DNA of 40,718 nucleotides. Origin: Gammaproteobacteria bacterium (GTDB lineage: Bacteria; Pseudomonadota; Gammaproteobacteria; Arenicellales; JAJDZL01). A program made the translations under genes and the position numbers. The notes below the pieces were generated by a model. It was not told the DNA's origin and made no database searches. It was given only the letters and a program-made list of their open reading frames with translations. Shown piece by piece: positions 1 through 9,720 of the stretch (its first letter is position 1; every line of letters begins with the position of its first letter). Location: the NCBI GenBank assembly GCA_022824665.1, contig JAJDZL010000218.1:1-40718 (forward strand), given 5' to 3'.

Positions 1-336
1 AACGATCAAAGACAAACAATCAGCCGGATTCCTGCGTCGAAATGAAATCGACAGCACGTTGCTTTCGACACAACCGAGCAGCAAAAACCAGAATGCCAGT
101 GGCATCGCGACGATGCCCACTGCCGCCTGCCAGGGCGCTGGGTCCCAAAGCGGAATGAACGGTGCCCGGCGCGCTGCGACGATAATCCAGGTCAACAAGG
201 TGAGCGAAAGGAGGGAGTATCCAATGAGATAAACTCGCCGCCCACAAATTGCAATCAGCCGATTGCGGACTACAGGCAGCGGTGGCACTAAATGTGCAAG
301 AATAAAGCAGCTGATTGACAGTAGAAATTCAGCCAT
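1..336 (-). CDS. NnrU family membrane protein (partial, C-terminus off left edge)
   Basis: Absent from ORF track because it runs off the window. Manual translation from ATG at 336: MAEFLLSISCFILAHLVPPLPVVRNRLIAICGRRVYLIGYSLLSLTLLTWIIVAARRAPFIPLWDPAPWQAAVGIVAMPLAFWFLLLGCVESNVLSISFRRRNPADCLSLIV; hydrophobic with NnrU-like YSLxSL and LWxxxxW spacing. Confidence 0.6.
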   Translation of the reverse strand, partial: MAEFLLSISCFILAHLVPPLPVVRNRLIAICGRRVYLIGYSLLSLTLLTWIIVAARRAPFIPLWDPAPWQAAVGIVAMPLAFWFLLLGCVESNVLSISFRRRNPADCLSLIV

Positions 337-398
337 ACAAAGCACTCAGGAGGGCACGTCCCTGCCCTGCCTGCAATTAATCAGACCAAAATTCCGCG

Positions 399-3149
399 TC
401 AGATAACCGGCAACCTCTCGATGCGTGCCGCACAGTACTTGAACTCCGGAATTTTACCGACCGGGTCGAGCGCAGGATTCGTCAAAATATTTGCCGCGGC
501 CTCCGTATAGCAAAATGGAATAAAAATGACACCTTGCGGTATGGCGCTGTCGCTGCGAGCCTTGATTTCAATCTTACCGCGGCGGGTTTGAACGCTGACC
601 ATCTCACCGGGTTGAATATTGAGTGCCCGCAGCTGATCCGGAGCTACGCTCGCCACCGCTTCCGGTTCGATCTCAGCGAGAATCTTTGCCCTGCGCGTCA
701 TTGCACCTGTATGCCAATGTTCAAGCTGGCGGCCGGTTGTCAGAATCATCGGGTAGCTTTCGTCTGGTTGTTCATCCGGTGGCGTCACACCTGCAGGAAC
801 CAGTTTTGCACGACCTGATTCGGTTGGAAATCCATCACCAAATACGATGTCATTGCCCGCTATATCTGGCGCGTCGCAAGGATAGGTTACGGAACTTTCT
901 CGTTCCAGCCGCTGCCACGAAATATTGTCGAGGGACGGCATCAGCGCCGCCATCTCCCCATAAATGTCCTCGGGGCTGGAATAATTCCAGTCCAGTCCCA
1001 GTCGCCTGGCGATTTCCTGAATAATCCACCAGTCCTGGCGTGCGTCACCTGGCAGCTCAAGTGCCTTGCGACCCATTTGAACCTGACGGTTGGTGTTGGT
1101 CACAGTGCCATCTTTTTCAGGCCATGCGGAGGCTGGCAATACCACATCCGCGTGAAACACAGTTTCCGTCATAAACAAATCCTGCACGACCAGGTGTTCA
1201 AGTTTGGCCAGCGCTTCGCGTGCGTGGTGCGCATCCGGATCCGACATCGCAGGGTTTTCACCCATCACATACATGCCATGTATCTTATCGGCGTGAACTG
1301 CATCCATAATTTCGACCACAGTCAAGCCTTTCTCAGGATCCAGAGCGGTGCCCCAGGCATCTTCAAATGTGCTTCGAATATTCTCTGCATCCACCGCCTG
1401 ATAATCCGGATAAACCATAGGAATTAACCCTGCATCGGACGCTCCCTGAACATTATTCTGACCCCGCAAGGGGTGCAGCCCCGTTCCCGGGCGTCCCACC
1501 TGCCCGGTAATTGTCGCAAGCGCAATCAGACAGCGTGCGTTATCTGTACCATGAGTATGCTGTGAAATACCCATGCCCCAAAAGATGATGCCCCGCCTGG
1601 CAGTCGCAAATTTTCTTGCCACCACGCGCAGCGTTTGCGCATCAATTCCGCAAATATCAGACATCTCTTCAGGCGTAAACGGCGCGATATGCTGTTTCAG
1701 ATTTGCAAAGCCTTCGGTGAATTGACTCACGTAATCGCGGTCGTAAATCTCCTCGTGAATAATCACATTCAGCAATGCATTGAGCAATGCAACATCGGTA
1801 CCGGGATTAAACTGCAGCATATGCGTTGCATGACGTGCGAGCGCAGTACCGCGGGGGTCCATTACAATCAGCTCTTTACCGCTTTTCTTTGCCTGCTTGA
1901 AGAACGTCGCTGCGACCGGATGATTCTCTGTCGGATTAGCACCGATGACAATAATTACATCGGAATCAGAACAGGCAGTAAAAGGCGCAGTCACCGCACC
2001 TGAGCCGATTCCCTCCAGTAACGCCGCAACTGAAGAGGCGTGACACAAACGAGTGCAATGATCGACATTGTTCGTGCCGAATCCCGTGCGCACAAGTTTC
2101 TGCACCAGGTATGCTTCCTCATTCGATCCTTTTGCGGACCCGAACCCAGCCAGTGCAGATGAGCCCCGCTCAGCCAGAATTGTTCGATATCCTTGTGCTG
2201 CGACATCCAGCGCCTCATCCCATTCAGCTTCGCGAAAGTGGCTGGACGGATCTGCCGGATCGACGTAATCGTCAGCATGCTTTGGTACGCCATCGCGTCG
2301 GATGAGTGGTTTCTTCAGTCGGTGTTCATGACGCACATAATCGAAGCCAAACCGACCTTTGACACACAGCCGGTTGTGATTGGCAGGCCCGTCACGACCC
2401 TGAACGGCAACAATTTCGTTGTTATGAATCTGATAGTTGATCTGACATCCCACACCACAATACGGACAAACACTTTGCACCTCATCCATCGAAACCTGTC
2501 GGTTCACACCGTCCTTGTTTACGAGTGTTGATTCAATCAATGCACCGGTAGGACAGGCCTGTACGCATTCTCCACAGGCAACGCAGGTGCTGTTACCCAT
2601 TGGGTCATCAAAATCAAACACAATCTTTGACTGAAACCCGCGATAGGCCATTCCAATGACATCGTTGACCTGCACCTCGCGACAGGCGCGCACACACAGA
2701 TTGCAATGAATACACGCATCAAGGTATACAGCCATAGCCGAGTGACTGCGGTCCGGCTCCGGACTGATACGCTGCGGGATTCTGTCCATCTGCGGCTCAA
2801 GCACATCATTCCACTGCCAAAATCTCGACTCAGGGTCATGCGCAAGATCCCGCGGCGGCTGATCAGCAGCCAACATCTCGAATACGAGCTTCCGAGACAG
2901 TTGCGCGCGCTCACTGGCCGTCAAGACTTTCATACCTTCAGTTGGTTTGCGTATACAGGACGCGGCCAACACCCGCTCACCTTCAATTTCAACCATACAC
3001 GCCCGGCAGTTGCCGTCTGCGCGGTAACCGGGCTGTGGCAGATAACAAAGATGCGGCAACTCATTGTGATGCCGATTTGCCACTTGCCAGATGGTTTCAT
3101 CCGGGGCTGCTTCTACTTCAACCCCATCGAGAAAAAAGGTAATCTTCAT
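399..3149 (-). CDS. fdsA: NAD-dependent formate dehydrogenase alpha subunit (Mo/W-bis-MGD, 2Fe-2S N-terminus, ferredoxin-like 4Fe-4S domains, catalytic Cys)
   Basis: ORF 399..3161; preferred start ATG at 3149 (MKITFFLDG) gives an ATGA overlap with the upstream beta gene. Motifs: CIHCNLCVRAC, CVACGECVQACPTGAL, CPYCGVGC, NVDHCTRLCHASSVAAL (Cys at catalytic position). Confidence 0.93.
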   Translation of the reverse strand: MKITFFLDGVEVEAAPDETIWQVANRHHNELPHLCYLPQPGYRADGNCRACMVEIEGERVLAASCIRKPTEGMKVLTASERAQLSRKLVFEMLAADQPPRDLAHDPESRFWQWNDVLEPQMDRIPQRISPEPDRSHSAMAVYLDACIHCNLCVRACREVQVNDVIGMAYRGFQSKIVFDFDDPMGNSTCVACGECVQACPTGALIESTLVNKDGVNRQVSMDEVQSVCPYCGVGCQINYQIHNNEIVAVQGRDGPANHNRLCVKGRFGFDYVRHEHRLKKPLIRRDGVPKHADDYVDPADPSSHFREAEWDEALDVAAQGYRTILAERGSSALAGFGSAKGSNEEAYLVQKLVRTGFGTNNVDHCTRLCHASSVAALLEGIGSGAVTAPFTACSDSDVIIVIGANPTENHPVAATFFKQAKKSGKELIVMDPRGTALARHATHMLQFNPGTDVALLNALLNVIIHEEIYDRDYVSQFTEGFANLKQHIAPFTPEEMSDICGIDAQTLRVVARKFATARRGIIFWGMGISQHTHGTDNARCLIALATITGQVGRPGTGLHPLRGQNNVQGASDAGLIPMVYPDYQAVDAENIRSTFEDAWGTALDPEKGLTVVEIMDAVHADKIHGMYVMGENPAMSDPDAHHAREALAKLEHLVVQDLFMTETVFHADVVLPASAWPEKDGTVTNTNRQVQMGRKALELPGDARQDWWIIQEIARRLGLDWNYSSPEDIYGEMAALMPSLDNISWQRLERESSVTYPCDAPDIAGNDIVFGDGFPTESGRAKLVPAGVTPPDEQPDESYPMILTTGRQLEHWHTGAMTRRAKILAEIEPEAVASVAPDQLRALNIQPGEMVSVQTRRGKIEIKARSDSAIPQGVIFIPFCYTEAAANILTNPALDPVGKIPEFKYCAARIERLPVI

Positions 3150-4849
3150 TTCGTCGTACATTGAATGTCTTCCGGAAAATATTTCAATACGGATAACAGC
3201 GGATTGGCTGCAGCCTGTCCCAGTCCACAGATCGAGGCATCAGCCATGGCCTGACTGATTTCCTTCAACAAGGTTTCGTCCCAGTCGTTGTGTTCCATCA
3301 GTTTGACGGATTTCTCGGTGCCAACGCGGCAAGGAGTGCACTGCCCGCAACTTTCGTCTTCAAAAAATCGCATCAAATTCAAAGCAACATTCTTCATGTT
3401 GTCCTGATCGCTCAGAATAATGACTGCATGAGAACCGACGAAACACCCATATTCCTCCAGGGTTCCAAAATCCAGCGGCAAATGATCCAGTGAGGCTGGG
3501 AGTATACCCCCTGAAGCACCACCTGGCAGGTAAGCCTTAAATTCGTGCCCGGGCAATAGCCCACCGCTGAATTCGTCAATCAACTCTCTCACGGTCACTC
3601 CGGCAGGGGCCAGTTTTACACCCGGTTCCGCGACCCGTCCGGATACCGAATAACTTCTTAAGCCCTTGCCGCCATTTCTGCCGTAGCCGGCAAACCATTC
3701 GACACCCTTTTCGATAATATCGCGCACCCAGTAAAGCGTTTCCACGTTCTGAATCAAGGTTGGGCGTCCGAAAATTCCATTCTCAGCAACATAGGGCGGG
3801 CGATGCCTCGGCAAGCCGCGTTTGCCTTCAATCGACTCAATCATCGATGATTCCTCGCCACAGATATAGGCACCAGCGCCGCGTCTGAGCTCAACTTTTG
3901 TGTCACCAAAAAGACCGGCCTGCTGGACGAACTCGAGTTCGGTCTGTAGTATTTCTCTGACCGCAGGATACTCATCGCGTAAATATATATATACCGTCTC
4001 GGCTTCAACAACCCAGGCAGCAATCGCCATCCCCTCAAGAAACCTGTGTGGTTCGCGTTCCAGGTAGTGCCGGTCCTTGAACGTTCCAGGTTCCCCTTCA
4101 TCAGCATTCACTGCCATCAGTCTGCTGCCCGGATAACCGCGCACAATTTTCCACTTCAAACCAGTCGGAAATCCCGCGCCGCCAAGCCCGCGCAACGGTG
4201 AACCCTGCAGTGTGGAAATTAACTCATCAGCCGTTCGCTCGCCTGCTCGGCACTTTTCAAGTAATCGATAACCGCCCTCAGCCCGATAGGCGTCGAAAGA
4301 TTCATATTTTGGAATGATCGGTTTCACCTGGCGGGTGCTCACCGCGGTCATAACCGAATCGAACGTCGCACAGTCGACGTGCCCATGTCCAACTTCAGCA
4401 ACCGGTGCAGTGTCACAGCGACCCATGCATGGTGCACGAACCACCCTCACCGCAGAATTCAATCCATCTGCTAACTCACCGATCAGGTGCTGAGCGCCAA
4501 ACATTTCGCAGGTCAGGCTGTCGCAAACCCGCACGGTTATCGGCGGTGGCAGGTTTTCATCTTCAACAACAATGTCGAAATGCGCGTAAAAGGTGGCGGT
4601 TTCAAATATTTCAGACAGAGAAAGGCGCATTAGTGAGGCGAGTGCGACCAGGTGATCAGAGTGCAAACATCCGTATCGGTCCTGGATAAGATGCAAGTAC
4701 TCAATCAGTAAATCGCGGCGAAGGTCTCGATTTCCGATAAGTTCACGAAGTTCTTCAACGTGTGACTGGTCGACTTGACGGCCTTTCGGCATAAATGTCT
4801 GGCGCGCATAGCGTCGCCTGGACGTTCGAACTGTCGCTATGTCATTCAT
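3146..4849 (-). CDS. fdsB: NAD-dependent formate dehydrogenase beta subunit, fused NuoE-like + NuoF-like domains
   Basis: 567 aa; N-terminal NuoE-like 2Fe-2S motifs (CDSLTC, CMGRCDTAP), C-terminal NuoF-like FMN/NAD and 4Fe-4S motifs (GRGGAG-type 'LRGLGGAGFPTGLKW', ESCGQCTPCRVG, ICGLGQ). Confidence 0.92.
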   Translation of the reverse strand: MNDIATVRTSRRRYARQTFMPKGRQVDQSHVEELRELIGNRDLRRDLLIEYLHLIQDRYGCLHSDHLVALASLMRLSLSEIFETATFYAHFDIVVEDENLPPPITVRVCDSLTCEMFGAQHLIGELADGLNSAVRVVRAPCMGRCDTAPVAEVGHGHVDCATFDSVMTAVSTRQVKPIIPKYESFDAYRAEGGYRLLEKCRAGERTADELISTLQGSPLRGLGGAGFPTGLKWKIVRGYPGSRLMAVNADEGEPGTFKDRHYLEREPHRFLEGMAIAAWVVEAETVYIYLRDEYPAVREILQTELEFVQQAGLFGDTKVELRRGAGAYICGEESSMIESIEGKRGLPRHRPPYVAENGIFGRPTLIQNVETLYWVRDIIEKGVEWFAGYGRNGGKGLRSYSVSGRVAEPGVKLAPAGVTVRELIDEFSGGLLPGHEFKAYLPGGASGGILPASLDHLPLDFGTLEEYGCFVGSHAVIILSDQDNMKNVALNLMRFFEDESCGQCTPCRVGTEKSVKLMEHNDWDETLLKEISQAMADASICGLGQAAANPLLSVLKYFPEDIQCTTK

Positions 4850-4925
4850 GTTTCATACGCAGACCGCTTCCTGTGGCAGAAATTCCGTCCCTGAATCCAG
4901 TAGCACCATTTGGGATAATTCCATC

Positions 4926-4935
4926 CAATATATTG
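4926..4935. promoter_or_regulatory. AT-rich palindrome CAATATATTG in the fds/mttB divergent intergenic region (candidate operator)
   Basis: Perfect 10-bp palindrome followed by a partial repeat (ggtATATTGtatgc); lies between divergent promoters. Confidence 0.25.
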
Positions 4936-5048
4936 TTGGTATATTGTATGCAGTGCAGGCAGATAAATTGCAAATTTGCGCTATTCAATTCAATCTACAT
5001 CATAGAATACTACGCATCCGGTTCCAGATGAACGCATAAAATAGTTAC

Positions 5049-5068
5049 ATTAGTTTACGACAACTAAT
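5049..5068. promoter_or_regulatory. Inverted repeat ATTAGTT-tacgac-AACTAAT, candidate operator upstream of the mttB-like gene
   Basis: Perfect 7-bp arms with 6-nt spacer, about 54 bp upstream of ATG 5122. Confidence 0.35.
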
Positions 5069-5121
5069 CAAGCAAAAAGTTATCACATCTCTTATATCAG
5101 TCAGATGGGATTTGAGATCGT

Positions 5122-6660
5122 ATGGCAGCAGTACATTCAACCACAACTAGCACTCGAGGGCGACTGAAAAAACGCAACCGGCGCCCCGCATCGCCAGCTA
5201 TTATCGCGGGACTCAAACGCGAAATTCCGACGTACGACATGATGAGCGAAGAGGGACTTGAGCTCATTGAAGACAAAACCGAACAGTTGCTGCAGGAAGT
5301 TGGCGTCGAATTCAGGGAAGACAATGAAGCACTGCGTATCTGGAAGGCTGCAGGAGTCGACGTAAAGGGCGAGCGGGTCCGCTTCGAACGCGGACATTTA
5401 CGCGAATTGCTCAAAACTGTTCCCAGCGAATTTACCATGCATGCCCGCAACCCGGAACGGTCGGTACGACTGGGTGGTAAACATGTTGTTTTTGCCCCTG
5501 CCTACGGCTCGCCATTTGTATCAGATCTCGACAAAGGACGCCGCTATGGCACGCTTGATGACTTTCAGAACATCATCAAGCTTGCATATATGTCGCCGTG
5601 GCTGCACCACTCGGGAGGAACTGTCTGTGAGCCGGTGGAATTGCCCGTCAATAAACGCCACCTTGATATGGTTTACTCCCACATGCGCTACTCAGACATG
5701 CCGTTTTTGGGCTCAGTTACCACCCGCGAACGGGCCCTCGATTCCATCGCAATGGCCCGTATCCTGTTCGGCAAAGACTACGTGGATAGCCACTGCGTGA
5801 TCAGTGGCAACATCAACATGAATTCTCCGCTGATCTATGACGGCGCGATGTCGGGCGCGTTGCGCGCCTACGCGGCAGCAAATCAGTGCCCCATCGTGGT
5901 ACCATTCGTGCTTAGCGGCGCAACCGGCCCCGTCACGCTGGCCGCAGCGATTGCACAATCACTGGCAGAAGTGATGGTTGGCGTTGCGCTGGGTCAACTG
6001 ATTCGTCCCGGCTCGCCGGCAGTGTTCGGCAATTTCATTACCACCGTCAATCTGCGTTCTGGTTCACCCACCTTTGGTACCGCCGAATCAGTCGCCGCAT
6101 CCTATGTTGTCGGGCAAATTGCTCGTCGATTCAATGTTCCACTTCGCTGCAGCGGCGGCTTTACGAGTTCTCCTTGCGTTGATGCGCATTCAACAAACGA
6201 AAGTGTCAACTCACTAAACGCTGCGATACTTTGTGGCGCACACTATGTGCTTCACGCAGCTGGATGGATGGAGAGCGCACTGACCGTCAGCTACGAGAAA
6301 CTCGTCATTGATGCTGATTACCTGGGCGCCTTGCACAGGCTCGTCAAGGGTGTCTCACTTGATCCGGATCAGTTTACGATCGATTCATTTGAGGAAGTCG
6401 GTCCCGGCGGGCACTTTTTCGGTTGTGCACATACGCTGGAACACTACGAAAGTGCGTTTTACGAATCGGACCTTTTTACGACACCTGCGTTCGAACAGTG
6501 GGTGGAAGAGGGCTCAACTAACATCGCCCAACGAGCCAATGTCAAGTGGAAACGCATGCTGGCGGAATACGAACGACCGTACCTGGACCCTGGTACTGAC
6601 GAAGCGCTTCAGGCGTACATGGAAAAACGAAAAAGCGAAATGCCCGATATCTGGCACTGA
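5122..6660 (+). CDS. MttB-superfamily (trimethylamine methyltransferase family), non-pyrrolysine homologue
   Basis: 512 aa uninterrupted ORF; 'EEGLELIEDKTEQLLQEVGVEFREDNEALRIWKAAGVDVKGERVRFERGHLRELLKTVPSEFTMHARNPERSVRLGG' is typical of the MttB-like family; no in-frame TAG. Confidence 0.9.
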   Translation: MAAVHSTTTSTRGRLKKRNRRPASPAIIAGLKREIPTYDMMSEEGLELIEDKTEQLLQEVGVEFREDNEALRIWKAAGVDVKGERVRFERGHLRELLKTVPSEFTMHARNPERSVRLGGKHVVFAPAYGSPFVSDLDKGRRYGTLDDFQNIIKLAYMSPWLHHSGGTVCEPVELPVNKRHLDMVYSHMRYSDMPFLGSVTTRERALDSIAMARILFGKDYVDSHCVISGNINMNSPLIYDGAMSGALRAYAAANQCPIVVPFVLSGATGPVTLAAAIAQSLAEVMVGVALGQLIRPGSPAVFGNFITTVNLRSGSPTFGTAESVAASYVVGQIARRFNVPLRCSGGFTSSPCVDAHSTNESVNSLNAAILCGAHYVLHAAGWMESALTVSYEKLVIDADYLGALHRLVKGVSLDPDQFTIDSFEEVGPGGHFFGCAHTLEHYESAFYESDLFTTPAFEQWVEEGSTNIAQRANVKWKRMLAEYERPYLDPGTDEALQAYMEKRKSEMPDIWH

Positions 6661-6735
6661 CGGCCGAACCGCGGTTCCAATTCCGCTCCCGAAATGGCTG
6701 CCAAACCGTGATTGAGTCAGGTTATCGGTTGGCAC

Positions 6736-7614
6736 CTAATTGATCAGACTCTTGACCAGCTCGCCGATACCAGCCGGATTTTCGGTAACATGCACTCCGC
6801 ACTCGCGCAGCACTGAAATCTTTTCTTCCGCAGTACCCTTGCCACCGGCAATAATTGCACCTGCATGACCCATCCGCTTGCCTGGCGGGGCAGTTGCTCC
6901 GGCAATGAAAGCTGCTACCGGTTTAACCGAGTTCTCAGCAATCCAGCGTCCACAATCCTCTTCATCCGTACCGCCAATCTCGCCACATAGCACAATTGCT
7001 TCAGTTTCGGGATCCTCGTTGAACCATTTCACGGTGTCCAAATGTTTGGTGCCATTGACCGGATCGCCGCCTATGCCGACACAGGTCGACTGTCCGATAC
7101 CCAGCTTCGTCAACTGATCGACCACTTCATAGGTCAGGGTACCTGAACGGGAAACAACCCCAATTGAGCCTTTTTTGTGTATATAGCCGGGCATAATTCC
7201 GATTTTGATCTCCTCAGGTGTAATGACACCCGGGCAATTGGGGCCAATCAGTATCGTCTTGCTCGATTCCATCTTGCGACGCGTTCTGATCATATCGGTC
7301 ACAGGTACCCCTTCGGTGATACAAATTACCAGGTCCAATTCCGCGGCAACTGCTTCATCAATAGCAGCCGCGGCAAAAGGCGGTGGCACGTATATGACTG
7401 ACACTGTCGCACCGGTTTCCTGTTTGGCCTCGGCGACGGTATCAAACACCGGAATTCCATCGATCTCCTGGCCACCCTTGCCAGGGGTAACACCTGCAAC
7501 AAATGCTGCTTCGCCATTGGCGTATGCGCGGCAGTTCTCGGTGTGAAAGAGACCTGTCTTGCCAGTCATCCCCTGCGTAATTACGCGTGTGTGTCGATTA
7601 ATCAATATTGACAT
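6736..7614 (-). CDS. sucD: Succinyl-CoA synthetase (ADP-forming)-like alpha subunit
   Basis: Start [21 protein letters not shown] at 7614; contains [10 protein letters not shown] and active-site His motif [15 protein letters not shown]. Confidence 0.93.
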   Translation of the reverse strand: MSILINRHTRVITQGMTGKTGLFHTENCRAYANGEAAFVAGVTPGKGGQEIDGIPVFDTVAEAKQETGATVSVIYVPPPFAAAAIDEAVAAELDLVICITEGVPVTDMIRTRRKMESSKTILIGPNCPGVITPEEIKIGIMPGYIHKKGSIGVVSRSGTLTYEVVDQLTKLGIGQSTCVGIGGDPVNGTKHLDTVKWFNEDPETEAIVLCGEIGGTDEEDCGRWIAENSVKPVAAFIAGATAPPGKRMGHAGAIIAGGKGTAEEKISVLRECGVHVTENPAGIGELVKSLIN

Positions 7615-7618
7615 CTTG

Positions 7619-8782
7619 TTATCCTCTGACAGCCTGTACGACCTTGCGAGCCGCATCATCCATGGTACCGGCAGTAATCAGCGTTAAACCGGACTCTTGC
7701 AGGATTGTTCTACCCCGCTCGACATTGGTCCCTTCCAGGCGGACAATGACCGGCACCTCGGTTCCAATTTGGCGAAGCGCGGTGACCAGGCCTTCGGCAA
7801 TCACATCGCAGCGCATAATGCCGCCAAAAATATTCACCAGAACTGCCTGTACCTGCTTGTTCTTCAGCATCACGGTGAATGCTGCGATCACCTGTTCAGT
7901 CGTCGCACCGCCGCCTACATCAAGAAAATTGGCCGGCTCTTCCCCGTACAGTTTGATAATATCCATCGTGGCCATCGCCAGACCGGCGCCATTGACCAGG
8001 CAGCCTATATTCCCGTCAAGCGAAATATAGGAAAGTCCGGCTTCAGATGCTTCAATTTCCGCGGCAGATTCCTCATCAAGATCGCGGTACTTAGTAATGT
8101 GCGGATGACGGTACAGTGCACTGTCATCAAATGTCATCTTGGCATCAAGTGCAATCACATCGCCTTGGTCAGTTACCACCAGCGGATTGATTTCAGCCAG
8201 CGATGCATCATTGTCCCAGAACGCCTGATAAAGTGCCTGCAGAAATCCGACCGCTTTATCCAGCAGCGCATCCGGGATGCCAGCGAAGCTGGCCGCACGA
8301 CGTGCATCATCGTCGGTCAGTCCGGTATCCGGATCAATGTGAATCTTGAGCAGTTTTTCTGGCGTTGCCGCGGCAACCTCCTCGATCTCCATACCGCCTT
8401 GCGGGCTCATCATAAGGACAACGCGCTGCTCGGCACGGTCGACAACCAGCCCGGCGTAAATCTCAGAGAGAATGCCAACGCCTTCTTCGATCAAAAGTTT
8501 GCGGACAATCTGACCCTCAGGCCCCGTTTGCGGGGTGACTAAAGGCTGATGCAGAATGTCTTTGGCAGCACTCAGTGCGTCAGCTTCGCTGTGTACCACG
8601 CGCACGCCGCCGCCCTTGCCGCGGCCGCCCGCATGAATCTGTGCTTTGACAACCCAAATATTGCCGCCTAGCTCTGTCACAGCCGACTCGACTTCGTCGA
8701 GCGAATGGCATACCACACCGCGTGGAGTTTCAACTGCACAATTTCTAAGTATTTCCTTTGCCTGAAACTCGTGTACTTTCAC
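7619..8782 (-). CDS. sucC: Succinyl-CoA synthetase (ADP-forming)-like beta subunit
   Basis: Likely GTG start at 8782 ([12 protein letters not shown]) with upstream 'gaggt'; ATP-grasp region [43 protein letters not shown] track start is 8803. Confidence 0.92.
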   Translation of the reverse strand: MKVHEFQAKEILRNCAVETPRGVVCHSLDEVESAVTELGGNIWVVKAQIHAGGRGKGGGVRVVHSEADALSAAKDILHQPLVTPQTGPEGQIVRKLLIEEGVGILSEIYAGLVVDRAEQRVVLMMSPQGGMEIEEVAAATPEKLLKIHIDPDTGLTDDDARRAASFAGIPDALLDKAVGFLQALYQAFWDNDASLAEINPLVVTDQGDVIALDAKMTFDDSALYRHPHITKYRDLDEESAAEIEASEAGLSYISLDGNIGCLVNGAGLAMATMDIIKLYGEEPANFLDVGGGATTEQVIAAFTVMLKNKQVQAVLVNIFGGIMRCDVIAEGLVTALRQIGTEVPVIVRLEGTNVERGRTILQESGLTLITAGTMDDAARKVVQAVRG

Positions 8783-8844
8783 ATCAATAAACCTCGTAAT
8801 CAACTAGCGTCGGAATAAAAACTTGAGCGCGATCGTTCGCTTAG

Positions 8845-9717
8845 CTAGCGAACCGCTTTGCGCGTCGTCATGCCGAACTCTACAGGCGATTCGACGACGA
8901 TCACATTTGCATCTCTAAGTGCCTGAATTTTGTTCTCAGTTCCACCTTTGCCCGCGGCAATAATGGCACTGGAGTGCCCCATACGCCGGTACGGTGGCGC
9001 GTGCCGCCCGGCAATATATGCGATCACCGGTTTGGGATAGGCCTCAGCTGCAAGGTATTGTGCTGCTTCCTCTTCGGCTGCGCCGCCGATCTCACCGATC
9101 AGCAGCACCGCTTCGGTGCCATGGTCGTCCCTGAACAATTCCAGACAGTCAACAAAGGTCATCCCGGGCACTACATCAGCACCGATGCCAATGCAGGTAG
9201 ACTGTCCGAACCCCTCCCGGCAAAGCTGCGCGACCGCTTCGTAGAACAGCGTCCCGGAGCGGGAAATCACCCCGATCTTGCCAGGCTGGTAAATCGAGGC
9301 CGGCATGATTCCGATATTGCACTGGCCCGGCGTGATGATTCCCGGGCAATTCGGGCCAATCAACCGAGTCTGTGAGCCGGCAAGCCGTTCCTTGATACGC
9401 AGCATATCCAGTATGGGAATTCCTTCCGTAATGCAGACAACCAGCTCGATGCCCGCATCGATTGCCTCAAGCATTGCATCTCGTGCGGCGTGTGGCGGAA
9501 CAAACAGCACTGATGCGGTTGCTCCGGTCATCTCCCTGGCCTGCTCAACCGTATCGAATACCGGCAGGTTAAGGTGCTTTTGGCCACCGCGTCCCGGCAC
9601 AACACCGCCGACAATCCTGGTACCATACTCAATCGCCCGGTGGGAAAAAAAACTGCCGCGGTAGCCCGTAATGCCCTGACACAGCACCCTGGTTCGCGAA
9701 TCAATCAGAATTCCCAT
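8845..9717 (-). CDS. Second acyl-CoA synthetase alpha subunit (SucD/MtkB-like), diverged
   Basis: 290 aa; GPNCPGIITPGQCNIGIMP; catalytic His retained in MGHSSAIIAAGKGG. Confidence 0.85.
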   Translation of the reverse strand: MGILIDSRTRVLCQGITGYRGSFFSHRAIEYGTRIVGGVVPGRGGQKHLNLPVFDTVEQAREMTGATASVLFVPPHAARDAMLEAIDAGIELVVCITEGIPILDMLRIKERLAGSQTRLIGPNCPGIITPGQCNIGIMPASIYQPGKIGVISRSGTLFYEAVAQLCREGFGQSTCIGIGADVVPGMTFVDCLELFRDDHGTEAVLLIGEIGGAAEEEAAQYLAAEAYPKPVIAYIAGRHAPPYRRMGHSSAIIAAGKGGTENKIQALRDANVIVVESPVEFGMTTRKAVR

Positions 9718-9720
9718 TAT

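Noticed and set aside
1900-2150. Possible selenocysteine at the formate dehydrogenase active site
   Set aside because: The position reads as Cys (TRLCHASS), encoded by a sense codon; no in-frame TGA in fdsA.
534-3164. Many ORFs of 60-150 aa antisense to fdsA and in other frames (e.g. 534..818+, 2706..3164+)
   Set aside because: They lie inside a confidently coding gene on the opposite strand and have compositionally odd translations with no recognisable family; shadow ORFs.
5122-6660. Possible pyrrolysine (in-frame TAG) in the MttB-like gene
   Set aside because: The 512-aa frame is continuous with no internal TAG and ends in TGA; it is a non-Pyl homologue.
6666-6677. Perfect palindrome GAACCGCGGTTC between convergent mttB-like and sucD genes
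   Set aside because: No loop or T-tract for a terminator and not repeated elsewhere that I noticed; kept out of features.
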